DNA of 64,000 nt from Closterium sp. Naga37s-1. Its lineage: Eukaryota > Streptophyta > Zygnematophyceae > Desmidiales > Closteriaceae. The number at the start of each line of letters is the position of its first letter. Within the stretch, counting starts at the first letter, position 1. The DNA is taken from the NCBI GenBank assembly GCA_947471745.1, contig CANJKZ010000425.1, positions 1,096,501 to 1,160,500 of the forward strand. The letters run 5' to 3'. Under the pieces are notes generated by a model. It did not search any database, was not told the DNA's origin, and saw only the letters and a list, made by a program, of their open reading frames with translations. The position numbers and the translations under genes were made by a program. Positions 1 through 12,700 of the stretch are shown piece by piece.

Positions 1-17
1 AGCAATTAGATCGGCTC

Positions 18-1010
18 ATGCGCCAACTCGAAGAATCGGCGCTTGAAATTGCCACACTCACGGCGGAACGCGACTCCACTCGCCAACAATCGACAGTGAA
101 CGCACCAGCACCAACACATGCACCTGCACATTCAGAGGAGCCGATTGTCATCTCCTCCGGCATACCGACACAGAATGACAGCGTGGGACAACGCTCGGGC
201 GCAGCCAGTGAGGGCGCCGCTCACTCGATGCCTGGCATGGAGAGAAACAGGACCGCACCAAGCCCACAGGAGCCCCGCAAGTCCCGTCGGTACGTGGAAT
301 TTGCGGCGACAAGTGGCGAGTACGCCGCCACGGCACCAATGCCACTCAAGCCGCAGCGTCCGCCCTGTTTCGACCCGAGCCAACGTGGGGGTCCGACGGT
401 TCAGTCGTGGGTCTTCACGATGAACGTGTTTTTTGACGCCAATTACGTCGAGTCGGACGCAGCGAAGATCCGCTACGCTGTTTCGCTGCTGAGGGGCCCC
501 GCCATGGACTGGTGGCGAGTCATCGTCGCAAGAAGACGGGCCCACGGGCCCAGCCGTCACCAGGAGTTCATTCTGCAAGACAGCCCAGTACAGCACGTGG
601 GATGCGTGGTGCGCAGGGCTTCGGCCGCGTTTCGAGACAATCGCGGCTTCGATTTCGACGCGTCAGAAGCTGCGCACTTGGCGGCAGCTCGGGTCGGTTC
701 AAGATTACACTAGCGGCTTTCTCGCACTATGCGAACAAGTCGGCTATATGCACGAAGCGGAGCGGGTGGACCGTTACGTCAGAGGGCTAAAGCTGGACAT
801 ATCGCACGAAATTATGCTACGCGGGCTCTCAAATTTCAACGAGATCCTCACGCTCGCCTAGAAAATCGACATCATACGACGACCGAGACCGGGGTCCTAC
901 TACGGACAACGTCCTCGGGCACCGATCGAGCACGCCGCTGTACACGCCGTTGCGACGAATGCAGCTGCCGCACCGTTTAAGGGGCGCTGCTTTGCTTGCA
1001 ATAGGCCGGC
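18..1010 (+). pseudogene. gag-like polyprotein fragment, frameshifted
   Basis: An open frame covers 18-713 and contains a gag-like capsid stretch around 400-530 (residues near AAKIRYAVSLLRGPAMDWW). The homologous frame then moves to another phase near 690-860 (VGYMHEAERVDRYVRGLKL) and ends at a TAG at 858-860. A degenerate zinc-knuckle-like CFAC segment lies near 990, again shifted in frame. The start is not visible, since the gene may begin before the window. Confidence 0.65.
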
Positions 1011-1135
1011 CATCGCAAGAGTGAATGCCCAGAGGAGCTGGGGCGGCGCGGAACAGAGCAGGGGCGAGAGTCTCAGAGGCCGGGAAACGCTAGCAGTCAG
1101 TAGAAGTTGGGCCAACTACTGACGAGACTGCCTGC

Positions 1136-1768
1136 TTGCCCAACTTCACCGACCCTCACCGAGTCACAGTACCGATTCACGCTATCGATCGGGCTCGGAC
1201 GAATAAGGAGGGTACAGCGACGGATTGCCCAGTACTGATTCACAGGAAAATACAGGGAGCAGCAATGAAGATTTTTATAGACAGAGGTGCAAGTCACAGC
1301 TTAGTTAATACCGCGACTGCAAGGAAGCTGCAACTGACACTTAGTCGGTGCTTACCAGAGATCGATGCATGTTTAGTTGACGGAACGCCGCTGGCCATAC
1401 GGGAAAAAGTGGAAAGAGTAAAAATCCGCTGTGGGGGGAACTTCGGGTTTACACAAGAAATGCTCGCGACGACATTGGATGGGCACGACATTTTACTGGG
1501 ACGTGATTGGCTGCGACGATACAACCCGCGAATCGACTGGACGACATGCAGCTGCACTGTGCGAAGTAGCGGTAACTGGGTGGAACTACCTCGCTGGCAG
1601 TCGCCTGAGTCTTCAAAGGTCCACGTCAACGCTATCACGATGAAACGGGCTGTCGCTGCTGGAGCTGACGTGTACGCAGTGGATATCGCGACAGTGGAAG
1701 AAGCGGACAAATCGAGTGATTTCAGAAACTACTGGCGGCAGTACCATCGGAACTACAGGAACTGTTGA
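1136..1768 (+). pseudogene. Retropepsin-like aspartic protease region
   Basis: This open frame of 210 codons sits between gag and reverse transcriptase. It contains a retropepsin-like active-site region (FIDRGASHSLVN near 1273-1308), where the usual D-S/T-G triad reads D-R-G. A conserved second segment reads HDILLGRDWL near 1480-1512. The changed triad suggests loss of catalysis. The frame ends at a TGA just before the reverse transcriptase homology begins. Confidence 0.6.
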
Positions 1769-3110
1769 AACGATTACCGGAGATCTTCCCCGATGACTTA
1801 CCAGAGGGACTGCCACCTCAGCGGGCGCACGATCACCGAATAGATTTAGAGCTCGGGGCACAGCCAACCGTACAGCGACAGTTCAGACTGACACAGCCCG
1901 AGCTCGACGAGCTAAGGAAGCAGTTAGATTACCTGTTATAGAAAAAAATAATCCGACCGAGCTCATCGCCATTCGCCGCACCGATACTGTTTACACCGAA
2001 GAAGGACGGCGGGTTTCGCATGTGTATCGACTACCGAGCACTGAACAGGGGTACAGTAAAATCGCGATACCCCATCCCCTGCGCCGACGAATTGATATAT
2101 CAACTCGAACAGCACGAGTCTTTTCGAAAATTGACTTACGGGGAGGTTACCACCAGATTAGGGTCGAACCGTCGGACTGCGCCAAAACAGCTTTTAGGAC
2201 TAGGTACGGGTCGTTTGAATACACGGTGATGCCTTTCGGGCTGACCAACGCACCGGCGACTTTCCAGATGATAATGAACGAGCTTTTTAGGCCACTCTTA
2301 GATAAATGCATCATCATCTACCTCGACGACATCCTAGTCTACAGTCGGAATAAGCAGCAGCACTTAGCAGATTTAGAAGCAGTATTTACAGTTCTAGACA
2401 AACACAGACTACTGACAAAGGGTTCCAAGTGCGAGTTTTTTCAGGACAGGCTAGAGTTTTTGGGGCACGTTATTTCGGAGGCTGGAGTAGAAATCGACCC
2501 GAAGAAATTGGACACGGTAAAAGCGTGGCACCCCCCGACGAACATCACGGAGCTGCAGAGTTTTTTGGGTTTCGTTAATTACGTGCGCCGGTTCGTCCCC
2601 GACATGGCACGCTTAACGGCCCCGCTAACGGATTTGCTGCGGAAGGGGGTTACTTTTACGTGGGGGGAGAAAGAGCATGCTGCCTCCTCCACCCTAAAAA
2701 ATGTTCTCTGTTCACCGCCTGTACTGCGCATCGCCGACCCACACTGCCCATTCGAAGTGGTTACTGACGCAAGCGACATCGCCATTGGAGCCGTACTGCT
2801 ACAGGACTTCGACAACGGGTTACAGCCCATCGCCTACGAATCACGAAAGTTGCATCCGCCCGAGAAAAATTATCCGATACACGATCGCGAAATGCTTGCG
2901 ATCGTGCATGCGTTCAAAGTGTGGCGCTGTTACTTGACCGGCGCCGACGTGACAGTACGGACAGATCACAAGTCACTACAGTACCTCGCGCACAACCCCA
3001 CCTCAACCCACGACAAATCCGCTGGCTCGATTACCTCGAGTCGAATTTTCACTACACGGTCACCTACAAAAAAGGGGCATCGAACATTGCCGACGCATTA
3101 ACCCGACCCA
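1769..3110 (+). pseudogene. Reverse transcriptase and RNase H, interrupted
   Basis: Reverse transcriptase homology begins near 1775. It is interrupted by a TAG near 1938, continues as [22 protein letters not shown] near 1978-2043, and changes frame near 2120 to [19 protein letters not shown]. The polymerase motif YLDDI is intact near 2320-2334. RNase H follows, with VTDASD near 2760 and REMLAIVHAFKVW near 2887, and the frame shifts again near 2990. The catalytic residues are mostly kept, but the protein cannot be made from this copy without recoding. Confidence 0.85.
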
Positions 3111-4588
3111 CAGCCCAAGTTCACGCCATATTACTCGCCCAGACCAGCCCACTGTTAACAGGCCTATTCACCCACGGTTATCAGACTGATCCATTTTTTA
3201 TAGGCGGAAATTCGCTGCAATTTGCAGCAGCAAGGGGAGTCTATTACGTAAAAGCCGGCACTAATCGCATCTGGGTACCGGGCTACACACTTCTACGGGA
3301 ATTACTGTTGCAGGAGGCACACGACGGAGTTACCTCAGGGCATTTCGGAGTAGAGAAAACACGGCAGCAGCTGCAGCGGTACTACTACTGGCCCGAAATG
3401 TTGACCGGCGTGCAACGACACGTGGCATCGTGTCCCACCTGCCAGGTCATGAATTTATCACGGAAGCGGCCGGCAGGGCAATTGCAGCCGATACCACCCC
3501 CAGAGCGTGCTTGGCAGCAGGTGACGATGAAATTCGTCACGGTGTTACCGGCGGGTGCAAGTGGGAACGACGCGATCCTGGTCGTCGTCGATCGATTGAC
3601 GAAAATGGCACACTTCGCAGCCTGCAAGAAATCAATCACAGCCGAAGAAACGGCCCGCCTCTTCATCGCAACCATTGTTCGATTACACGGGATACCAGCA
3701 GCGATAATCAACGACCGCGATACGAAGTTTACCATCAATTTCTGGCGGAACCTATGGCAGCAGTTCGGCACGAGGCTGCAGTTCAGTTCTTCGTACCACC
3801 CCGAAACCGACGGACAGACAAAACGGACAAACCAGACCATGGAACAGTTAATCCGAGCCACGTGCGACGACCCCACCACCTGGGAGCAGCAACTGCCACT
3901 AATCGAATTTGGGTACAACAAGTCGCCATCCGCCACGACCCAACAGTCACCATTTTGCCTGAACTACGGACAAGACCCTACAGTACCCATGACCCCGAAT
4001 CCCGACAACCCGGTGCCACGGGCACAACAGTTCGCAGAAGTCCTACAGGAAGCACGGACAAGGGCAGCCGACGCATTTAAAGAAGCGAACGTTATCGCTA
4101 AACGCAACGCCGACCGCCACCGCCGACCCATCACTTACCAACCCGACGATTTGGTTCTACTCGACACTCAAAACCTCCGCCTGCCCATAACTCCGAAACT
4201 CCGCCCCCGATATTGTGGGCCATTTCGCATCAGCCACATGATCACACCGGTCACCGCCCACCTCCTCCTCCCCGCTGACTGGTACGTCAGCCCCTCCTTC
4301 CACGTCAGCCTGCTTCGCCCCTACATTCCATCCACCAGCCAACTGGCCCGACATCGCCCAGCCAGCATGACCCGACCACTGACCGAGCCAGTCATCACGC
4401 CCGAAAAGATTATGAGCCACCGAGTTCGTGACCCACGAGGAGCCCGAAGGGTCAAAATTTTAATACGCTGGAGAGACCGCACGCCCACCGAGGACAACTG
4501 GGTTCCCCTGGACAAAATCGAAAACCACCCCGTCCTCAACGAGTACTTGCGCAGCAGAAATTTCCGGGATATACACGCGCTCTCGTAA
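2999..4588 (+). pseudogene. Integrase with C-terminal chromodomain
   Basis: This is a long open frame (2921-4588) in which homology begins near 3000 with the end of RNase H. It has a zinc-binding HHCC module (HDGVTSGHFGV to CPTC, near 3318-3445). The integrase core shows the two catalytic aspartates (VVDRLTKMAHF near 3585 and NDRDTKF near 3710). The position expected for the catalytic glutamate reads GQTKRTN, so the Glu looks replaced by Lys. A chromodomain closes the protein (KILIRWRDRTPTEDNW, near 4455-4503). In chromoviruses this domain is thought to steer insertion to particular chromatin. Confidence 0.8.
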
Positions 4589-4601
4589 GAGAGGCCTCCT
4601 T

Positions 4602-4625
4602 GAGGGGGGGGGGGGGGGGGGGGGG
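4602..4625 (+). other. Polypurine tract with 22-G run
   Basis: A TGAG followed by 22 consecutive G lies 14 bases after the integrase stop and 4 bases before the probable LTR start. This is where the plus-strand primer of an LTR retroelement belongs. Such a long pure G run is unusual, and its length may be uncertain in the assembly. Confidence 0.6.
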
Positions 4626-4629
4626 TTAG
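4626..4629 (+). other. Junction between polypurine tract and LTR
   Basis: Four bases, TTAG, separate the G run from the TGTAAGG taken as the LTR start. Gypsy elements usually have little or no gap here, so the LTR may instead begin a few bases earlier. Confidence 0.25.
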
Positions 4630-5090
4630 TGTAAGGAAAATTCCTTTTCCTTACTTCGCGTCCCTGCTCAGCGCGTACAACACTGACAGCACCCCACAAT
4701 ATTCCGTTACCACTCGTGACATTCGCCTCGACACCATTCCCGCCACTGTTCACGATGCGACCCAACCTCACGGTTCGGTTGGTAACCCGCGCTCCGGACC
4801 TCCGCCTCGACAGTTCCCCAAACCTCGGCATTAGGCCCGTCGCGCACCCCATTTTCCCACGTTACCGTTACCACCGTAGTTTCGCTATATATTCTTCGCT
4901 CATTCCTTCGCTCATTGTATTCTTGTCTCGATAGTGCAATCCTCGCTCGCTCACTCAATTGCACTCGTAACAGCTTTAGTATATATGTAGGTTCGTTGTT
5001 GCGGACATCACATGATGCATTCGTTGCCACGTGAACTTTACGTACTCCCGAGTTATTGACAAACACTCGCCCCACCAGGACCCTACACCC
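4630..5090 (+). repeat. Probable 3' LTR
   Basis: The LTR probably begins with TGTAAGG at 4630, directly after the polypurine tract. It contains a TATA-like box at 4886-4893. A reasonable CA end lies near 5087, but other CA ends (for example near 5008) fit as well. The 5' LTR that would settle the boundary is outside the window. Confidence 0.45.
4886..4893 (+). promoter_or_regulatory. TATA-like box in 3' LTR
   Basis: TATATATT lies inside the probable LTR at the place where the U3 promoter of a gypsy element is expected. No transcription start can be proved from sequence. Confidence 0.35.
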
Positions 5091-5574
5091 CTATTAGTTC
5101 CAAACGTTGCACTACGCGGGACAGATGGGTGACTCCCTGTGATCGGAGATGACAGATGCGGTACTGTAAGGAAGATGGGCTCAGGTTTTGTTTTCGAGTG
5201 TTCTCCGCGCGTGTACATGTAGAGCTACTAGAGGCTTCTGAAAATGTTTCCAGCCCCTGCTACCCTCTCTTAAAGCCCGCGTCCCAAATTGCGGGCCGCG
5301 AGGGTCAAGTTTTTAAAACTTGACGAAGTTGAGTGTCCAAGCTTTTGAAAGTCACGCACTTGCAATTTGGGACTTTCGAAGACAGATTCACTCACCAGGG
5401 GGAAAACCGAGGGTTGGCTGGGTCTCGCGAAAAAAACGAACCTAGACGAAATCGGAAACTCTCGCCAAAGCCCACACCAGAAAAACTCCCTCTGGTCAAC
5501 TTTTAAAAGCATGAACAATTTGGGCCGCCGGCTTTAAGTCCTCCACATTCACATCCTCCTGCCCCAGCAAAGCA

Positions 5575-5775
5575 CCAGTGCCATTTGAAATCGTGTATGG
5601 TCTGAATTGGACTCAGGGAGAGGTTCCATGGCAAACTAAAGTGTCGATAGTGAACGTTTTGAATGTACATCGCAGTGTATTAGCACTTTCCCAGAGCTGG
5701 GGAATATGGAAAAGCATGTTATCGAAAGGTGATTTGGTGTGGGAGACTGACCAAATGCCCTGGCTTCGATGGTGA
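5575..5775 (+). pseudogene. Possible second retroelement integrase relic
   Basis: A short frame reads PFEIVYGLNW, then KGDLVW. PFEIVYG is typical of the end of gypsy integrase cores, and KGDLVW of the segment that follows, here brought closer together. This looks like an old, deleted retroelement fragment separate from the chromovirus to the left. The match is short, so chance cannot be excluded. Confidence 0.35.
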
Positions 5776-6402
5776 AACCCGAGAAGCAAGGGCAGCTTTG
5801 GGATCAAGGCCTGGCCGGTTCGCCTCAAACCCATCAACAAAACCACACAACTACCTGCGCACGCGGGGAGGAAGCTTGATTACAGTACACGTCGTTGTAT
5901 GCGATCTGATACGACGTCATTAACGGCGGGCGAAGCTGTTCCGAAAAATCAGGCCCACACGGGGAACGCTGAGGTGGCTGCCCTTCGGTTTGGGCTTGGC
6001 TTGGATTGGCCAGAGCAGGTCTGTAGTTGCGGGGCTAAGCTGCGGGAGCTCGGCTTGTCTGCTGGTTCAGCTCCTCTTTGAACAATCTGTTGTTGGCAAT
6101 TGCGGTGTGGATTTGGAAGTCAGCCAGACAGGCACACGCAGCGAGCGGCACTGTCGGTGAAGACAGCAGCGCTCTGGCGGTGCCTAACTAATGGAATAAG
6201 CACTGGTGATGATGCAAGGCCAACTGAGGCACTAGTTCTCACACGTGGATTCACCTCTGTTATGTGAGACAATATTCCAAAGGCGGTGTATTTTCTAATT
6301 TGTCTATTCCAAAGGCGGTGTATTTTCTAATTTGTCATGCGATTGGAGTATTTTGTGAGAGCGGTAGGGTTGATGTTTGCTGTTTTTTTGTGTTTCTGAA
6401 CG
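5776..6402. other. Intergenic, no gene seen
   Basis: No coding signal is recognised. There is one short direct repeat of about 25 bases at 6275-6330 (TATTCCAAAGGCGGTG occurs twice). Confidence 0.5.
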
Positions 6403-7001
6403 GAATATCCCAGCGGAAATGGGTCGTCAAGCCTGACGACCCATTGACGACTTGACGACATGCTGCCCCATCAACCCTAAATCCATGCCTCCCTGTGTTT
6501 AGTTCTGATGTCTCCCTGACCGGATGCATGCCCGAATCGGTTTATTTGTTTTTGCCCGCGGGCAGACAGCTCCCCCGGGCGGACTCGCTTGTCCGCTGAG
6601 ATATATTCGGAGGGAAATCTCGAGCATCATCCTTGCAAATGCTCCCTGTCGTCAAATGCAACCTGTCATGCCATCCGATAGGGTTTTAGTTTTTTTTGAG
6701 GCAGCATGTCGTCAAGTCGTCAATGGGTCGTCAGGCTTGACGACCCAAGTTTTTTCTGCCCGAGGCAGCATGTCTTCAAGTCGTCAATGGGTCGTAAAAA
6801 AAAAAAAACCCATTCGGGCATGCATCCGGTCAGGGAGGCATCAACCTTAAACACAGGGAGGCGTGGATTTAGGGTTGATGCCTCCCTCGGATGGCATGCC
6901 ATCCAATAGGGATTTAGTTTTTTTTTTTCTGTCCGGGGCAGCATGTCGTCAAGTCGTCTATGGGTCATCAGGCTTGACGACCCATTTCTGATGGGATATT
7001 C
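6403..7001. mobile_element. 599-bp foldback / MITE-like element
   Basis: The ends 6403-6469 and 6935-7001 are 67-base inverted repeats that match at about 63 of 67 positions without gaps. The outer ends read GAATATCCCA and TGGGATATTC. Each arm itself holds a small hairpin (ATGGGTCGTCA...TGACGACCCAT). The interior holds further copies of the arm sequence near 6700-6800 and an inverted pair GGGAGGCATCA/TGATGCCTCCC. No coding capacity is seen, and no clear target-site duplication flanks it. It is most likely a non-autonomous DNA element of unknown family. Confidence 0.7.
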
Positions 7002-7456
7002 CTCGGGAGGGTATAAAGAGGTTCTGCTTTGGCGCATCCTGATACAAGCCACTGAGACTCCGAGCCAAGTCTGTGAAGCTTCTTTCGCAGATTAGGTAGA
7101 ACCTTGAGTCCTCCCAAACGTCGTCCTCGAATGAATCTCCTTCGCAGACACCTCAGCTCTTCCACGCAAGCACGCACTACCGTTCTCTAGACTAATCTGT
7201 GAGGTGTGCGTTTTTTTTGCTGGAACTGAGAAAGGTCCTATTTGCGGTACCCCATTCAGCCGCGATATTTACTAAGTGCATTACTTGCAATCTCTTAGTG
7301 AACCCCGATTTTATCATACGTCCTAAATATTATACCGTAAGAGTACCCTGCATTTGACGTTAGTCCAATTCCTCCGATTCAGCCAATAACCTTTCAATCT
7401 AAACAATAACCGTCCGATTCGGCCATTAGCCCTGCCAATAATCGTCCGATTCAGCC
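7002..7456. other. Upstream region of the histidine kinase gene
   Basis: No gene is seen. Near 7370-7455 the motif CCGATTCAGCCA or CCGATTCGGCCA occurs three times just before the proposed start codon of the kinase. It could be a leader repeat or a cis element; nothing proves a function. Confidence 0.3.
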
Positions 7457-9664
7457 ATGGTGTCCTGGTGGATGCCTGCGTTGATAGCCTGGACTCTCGG
7501 GTGGTTAGCTCTCTCCATCTTCGTAATATGGTCCACGCGAAAGGCGGCGCTCGATCCGCTAAATTCGGACCTCACGTCATGGTGCCTCGCGCGCGTGCGA
7601 TACCTGGATCAAGAAATCGCGTCGAACTTGAACCACGCTGAGGTGCGTGTGACAGATCTCTCGTTAGGTCACTACATGAGCTCATTCGCCGCGTACGGCG
7701 CACGCGCGCGCGCGCGCGTGTGGGGTTTCGTAGACCTATCTTGCCTGCTATGCTGCCGCGTGTTCTGTTTTTTGCGTTTCCATCTCGCTATCACAGATGA
7801 TAGGATAATAAGATTCTTGTCCTAAGCTGCCCCCGTGTTTTAGGTCGGCTGGAAGCAAGATCTGTAAGCTACATTACGTGGAATCTTATGCGACCTTTCG
7901 CGTCCTTCACGCCCTCCCGCGTGCATCGTGTTCCCTCTCCTCCCCGCGTGCGCGTCGGTTTCTTCCCCTCGTCTCCACCGCGTCTTGAAGTGTTTCCCCG
8001 GATTTACCCCTAGACATTCGTCCTCTCCGCGCATTCCCCGCATTCCCCGCATTCACCACGTTCCCCGTGCTCCCCGCGTTCCCCGCATCCCCCGCATCAG
8101 CCGCATCCCCCGCATCCCCCCAATGCCCCTTGATCCTGTGGAGCTCATCAGGGTATGGCTTCGGCCCGAAGGACACCATTGAGTCGACCTGCGTATCCCC
8201 CGCATTCCCACAATGCCCTGCGTTCTCTGCTCCTTCCGCTCTCCCCCACCTCCTATCCCCCCCCCCAACTCCCGCCCCGATTTCCGGCGTTCCCCGCACT
8301 CCTCCCCCCGCCCCCCCCCCCCCCCCCCCCCCACCTCAAACTCCCCCCTCCTCCCTCCCCCCCGGCGCGCAGGTGAACGTGGGGCTGATAAAGTTGTTCA
8401 ATGGGTTCGGCCCCGTACACGGGGGTACACGGGGTGCCTCAACAACCTTTCCTCGTACTCCGCGCATCCCCCGCATTCCCCGCGTCCCCACCCCCTTCCC
8501 CACTCCTCCCCACTCTCTCCCCCCCCTTCCCCCTCCCCCTATCACCCCTCCCCCCCCCCCCCCCCCCCCTCCCGACTCCCCCTCCTCCTTCTCCCCCCTC
8601 CCCCCCCGGCGCGCAGGTGAACGTGGGGCTGATCAAGGTGTTCAACGGGTTCGGCCCCAAGGCGCCGGACCTGGCGTACTGGGGGTACACGGGGTGCCTC
8701 AACAACCACTCCTGGATCAAATACGCCGAAGAAACGCAGTACGCCAAGCCCTGGATGACCAACGCCTGGCTCGCCTTCGTTGACGGTCAGGACAGGTGCG
8801 TCTCAATGGGGTTGTGTATTTAAATTGATTCATATATACCTATTATATATTTGTATTTATGTATAAAGAGTTTGCAGTACGCCATGCGTTGGATGACCGT
8901 CGCCGACAGCCAGGGCAGGTGCGTGGTAAAAGGAAGGCATGTGCACGGCGGTCAGGAGATACAGTCTCACGGCCCAACTCCTCCCTCTCCTCGCTTCCTC
9001 CCCTCCCTCCCCTCGCTCCCCTCTCCCTCCTCCCTCCCCGCTCTCCCCCCCCCCCCCTCCCCCCAACACTCTCTTCTCTTCCCCCCAGGCCGATGATAGA
9101 GAAGTCGCTGGGGTGCGAGTTTCAGAGCATCAACAGCTTGGAAGCGAAAGTGAGCGCGCGAAAGGACTGCTACGTGGTGAACCTCTTCCAGTTCAGCCCA
9201 TTCTTCAACTGGCCACAGTGCACCGACTACTCCGATCGCTTTGGCGAGGGGTGCAGCAACCTCAACACCAAGTGGAAGAGCCGCGGCAGCCCGCCGTACC
9301 GCTTCCGAAACGGCCACATCGGATTCAGTGAGTTGGAGGAGGCTGGGATCGGGTTCAAGAAGTGGGCGGCTGGGTTTAGGTTCAGTGAGTTTGGGGCTGG
9401 TGTCTGTCTGGTGGCTTGGGGTTGGCTTAGGGCAGTGGGAAATGGGCTCGATGGCTTGGCAGGCTGGGTTTGGCAGCGTGGAGGATTGGGTTGGTGGGAA
9501 GGTGATCGGAGGGTAGGGTGCGAGGAGCGCTTGGGGAGTAGCAAGGAGGGGTGATGGTTGTGCCCATGTCCTCCTGGGATTTTTCCCTCCATTGATTGAG
9601 AGTCTAGTCTGCTCTTTGTCCGTGCTTCTTGTGGTCCCTTGCTAGATGTGTGTGTGTGTGTGTT

Positions 9665-9702
<38 letters not shown>

Positions 9703-12700
9703 CGTCTGTGTGTGTGTGTGTGTGTGTGCGCGTGCATGTGCGTGCGTGCATCTACATATCAACAGGTTTTGGCATTCCAGTGTTGCGTCACCCAATCAAC
9801 GACGACGCCACGTCAGCAGAGGTGCTGGCAGCGCTGGCAGGTTTCTTGGCGCCCGGCATCGATGTGGAGGCGCTAATCAAACACACACTCTTCTCTGTAC
9901 TCGATACAGGTACGACTCGATACAGGTATGTTGTGGTGTACTCGATACAGGTACGTTGAGTGTACTCGTTACAGGTACGATGTGTTGCGGGAATGCTGCC
10001 CGTGTAGTGCCACCAAACGGTGTGCGTGCTGCTCGTCCTGCCTAGTCACACTACAGTCCACAGATTCTTTCCTCCCCTTACTCCCCTTGACCATCTATGA
10101 CGTCACCAACCCCTTGACATGTCTCCTTCCACTTCATTAATCTCAACTCGTCCTTCCTGCCACTCCCCCTCCCTCCCCCTTCCCTCCCCCTTCCCTCCCC
10201 CTTCCTTCCCACCTTCCCTCCTTCCTGACAAGGTCGTTCAGCCCTTCCCAGACGCTACGAGGGCCACTGCCGCTACCCCTCTGGAGCTCCTTTTCCCGTC
10301 TGACACCCTCCCTCCCTTCCCTTTCCCACTTCCCTCTCCCCCCACCCTTAGTATCTCCCCGCTCCCCCAGGCAACTCGACCGCCATGTCCTTCACAATGT
10401 ATGACATCACGAACGCGTCCAACCCGCTGATGGTCTTCGGCGACTCGCAGCCCGCCACGGGCAGCAACCCCATCTACCCCATGGTGCTGCCCACGCCCAT
10501 CCCCCTGGGCGACAAGGTCGATCAGCCCTTCCCCGACGACTTCATCGGCCTGCCATTTTCCCATCTCACGCACTCCTTTTCCCCCCTCCCTCCCCCTCCG
10601 CCTTCCTCTCCCCCTGCCCCCTCCCCGTCTCCCCCACTTCCCCCCAGGCAACTCGACCGCCATTTCCTTCACCATGTATGACGTCACCAACTCCTCAAAT
10701 CCCCTCATGGTGTTCGGGGACACACAGCCCGCCACGGGCAGTAACCCCATCTACCCCATGGTGCTGCCCGCGCCCATCCCCCCGGGCGACAAGGTCGTGC
10801 AGCCCTTCCCCGACGACTTCATCGGCCGCCGCTACGAAGGCCACTGCCGCTACCGCCACCCTCCCCCCGTCTGGGGGACACTGTTTGCTCCCATGCTCCT
10901 TGGGCTTCTGGTGCTGCTTGTCGCGGTGCTGCTGACGTTTATCATAGTGTCGCTGGCGAGGAAGAAGGCGCGGATTCGGCAGCAGATGGCGGAGGTGGAA
11001 GAGTATACGCTCGCGTTGGAGCAGGCGGAGAGGTCGAAGAGCGAGTTTGTCGCGAACCTGTCGCATGAACTGAGGACGCCTATAACGGGGATGTTAGGGA
11101 TGATGGACTGGCTGCTGGAGTCGAGCCTGTCGGAGTGGCAGCACCGGGACCTGCTGGATGCAAAGATGTGTGCCGTGGAGGCCATTGGGCTGCTCAATAG
11201 CGTTCTGGATCTGGCCAAGCTTCAGGTGGGTCTTTGGGGCTGGGGGAAACAAGGCGGGGCCAGGGGCACCCACTACCACCCACTCGCACGCACCCACTCG
11301 CACCCACTTGCATCCGAACGAATCTTCTTTTTTCGACTGCTCCCCTTACGCCACCGCTCCTCTTGTCCCAGTACTCCATTCCCCACCACTCCCCTTCCCC
11401 ACCCCCACGACTCCCCACCACGCCAGGCCAACCGCTTGGTGCTGGAGGCCTTTCCGTTCAGTCCGCACCAGTGTGCTGATCTGGCCGTGCGCGCCCTCAT
11501 GCCCGACGCGCACAAGAAGAACCTCCAGTGTGAGACTTTCATGAACCTGCTCCTTTTTAAAGAGTCTCCAAAATCGCTCAAAATTGTGGGGAAAAAAAAG
11601 GAGAAGAAGAAGAAGAAAAAGAAACGGAAAAAAACCGCACAGCATCCGTTCCTCATTTCTACCGCCCCTTAACCTTCCCTCCCTCTTCTCCCTCCCTCTT
11701 CTCCCTCCCTCTTCTCCCTCCCTCTTCTCCCTCCCTCTTCCCCCTCCCTCTTGCAGTCATGGTCAGGATGCATGCGAGTGTGCCCGACGTACTGATAGGC
11801 GACCCCACCCGCGTGGGCCAAGTCATGCGCGAGCTCATCAGTGAGTGCATCTGAACCTGAATCGCTCTCCCACACACACCACTTGCTCCGTTGTTCTGCT
11901 CTATTCAAAATTCGTCTCATACCTCCAGTCCAGTGTGACTGTGTGAGTCCCACACGACCCCCCCCCCCCCCCAGGCTAAATGTAATTTTTGAGAATTCTC
12001 ATAAAAACGAGTCCAGTGTGAGTCCCACACGACCCCACTCTGGCAGAGCAAGTCCTTCTGCATGAGGCTATGCGCTCACCACCAGTGAATGCATATTCAT
12101 TCTTCGTACTCGTGCCTGCTCCGTTATTGCGCTTCCGCCCTTTTTTTGTGACTTCGCTCTGACCCTTCTGCCTGAAATTCCACTTTTTTTCCACCCGCTG
12201 CTCCCTTGTCTCCTCTCCTTCCACTTCCCCCCTCCCGCCTCCCCTCCCCCGTGCCCTTTCCCCCCTCCCCCCACCCACACCCTGCTCCCTCACATCAACC
12301 CATCCAGGCCACACCATTCGCAACACCGTGTCAGGCGGGGTAATCCTTCACCTCTGGCTCTGGTTGCTCACTGCCCCCTTCTCCTCCCGACCCCCACTTC
12401 ACCCCACCCCACCCCACTCCACTCCTTCCCCCCATCCAGGCCACGCCATCCGCAACACAGTGTCAGGCCGGGTAATCCTCCACCTCTGGTGTGTGCCCGC
12501 TCCCGTGCCTGTCCAAGCCATTGCCGAGGCTGCCGAACCTGACCTGGAGGCCTGGATCCAAGGCTTGGAGGTCCGGGGAGAGGCCAAGGAAATCGAAGGA
12601 GGCGTATATGGTGGTAAAGTGGCTGCTGCTGCAAACGAGGATACTCATATTGAGTATGAACGGCAACGGGAGGAACTACTGGCTCGGATGAAGAGGAGTG

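Larger units (their letters stand above)
1..5090 (+). mobile_element. Decayed Ty3/gypsy chromovirus, 5' end outside window
   Basis: The order gag, protease, reverse transcriptase, RNase H, integrase, chromodomain, polypurine tract, LTR is that of a Ty3/gypsy element of the chromovirus clade. The internal region is broken by several frameshifts and stops: in gag near 700 and at 858-860, in pol near 1938, near 2120 and near 2990. It is therefore a dead or non-autonomous copy. The 5' LTR and primer binding site lie left of the window. The right boundary is uncertain because I could not fix the LTR end or a target-site duplication. Confidence 0.85.

Noticed and set aside
8067..8783. Proline-rich ORFs around kinase exon 2
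   Set aside because: They are C-rich intron sequence. Only the segment from 8617 matches the CHASE domain and has in-phase splice sites.
9629..10045. Cys/Val-rich ORFs
   Set aside because: They are translations of the TG microsatellite.
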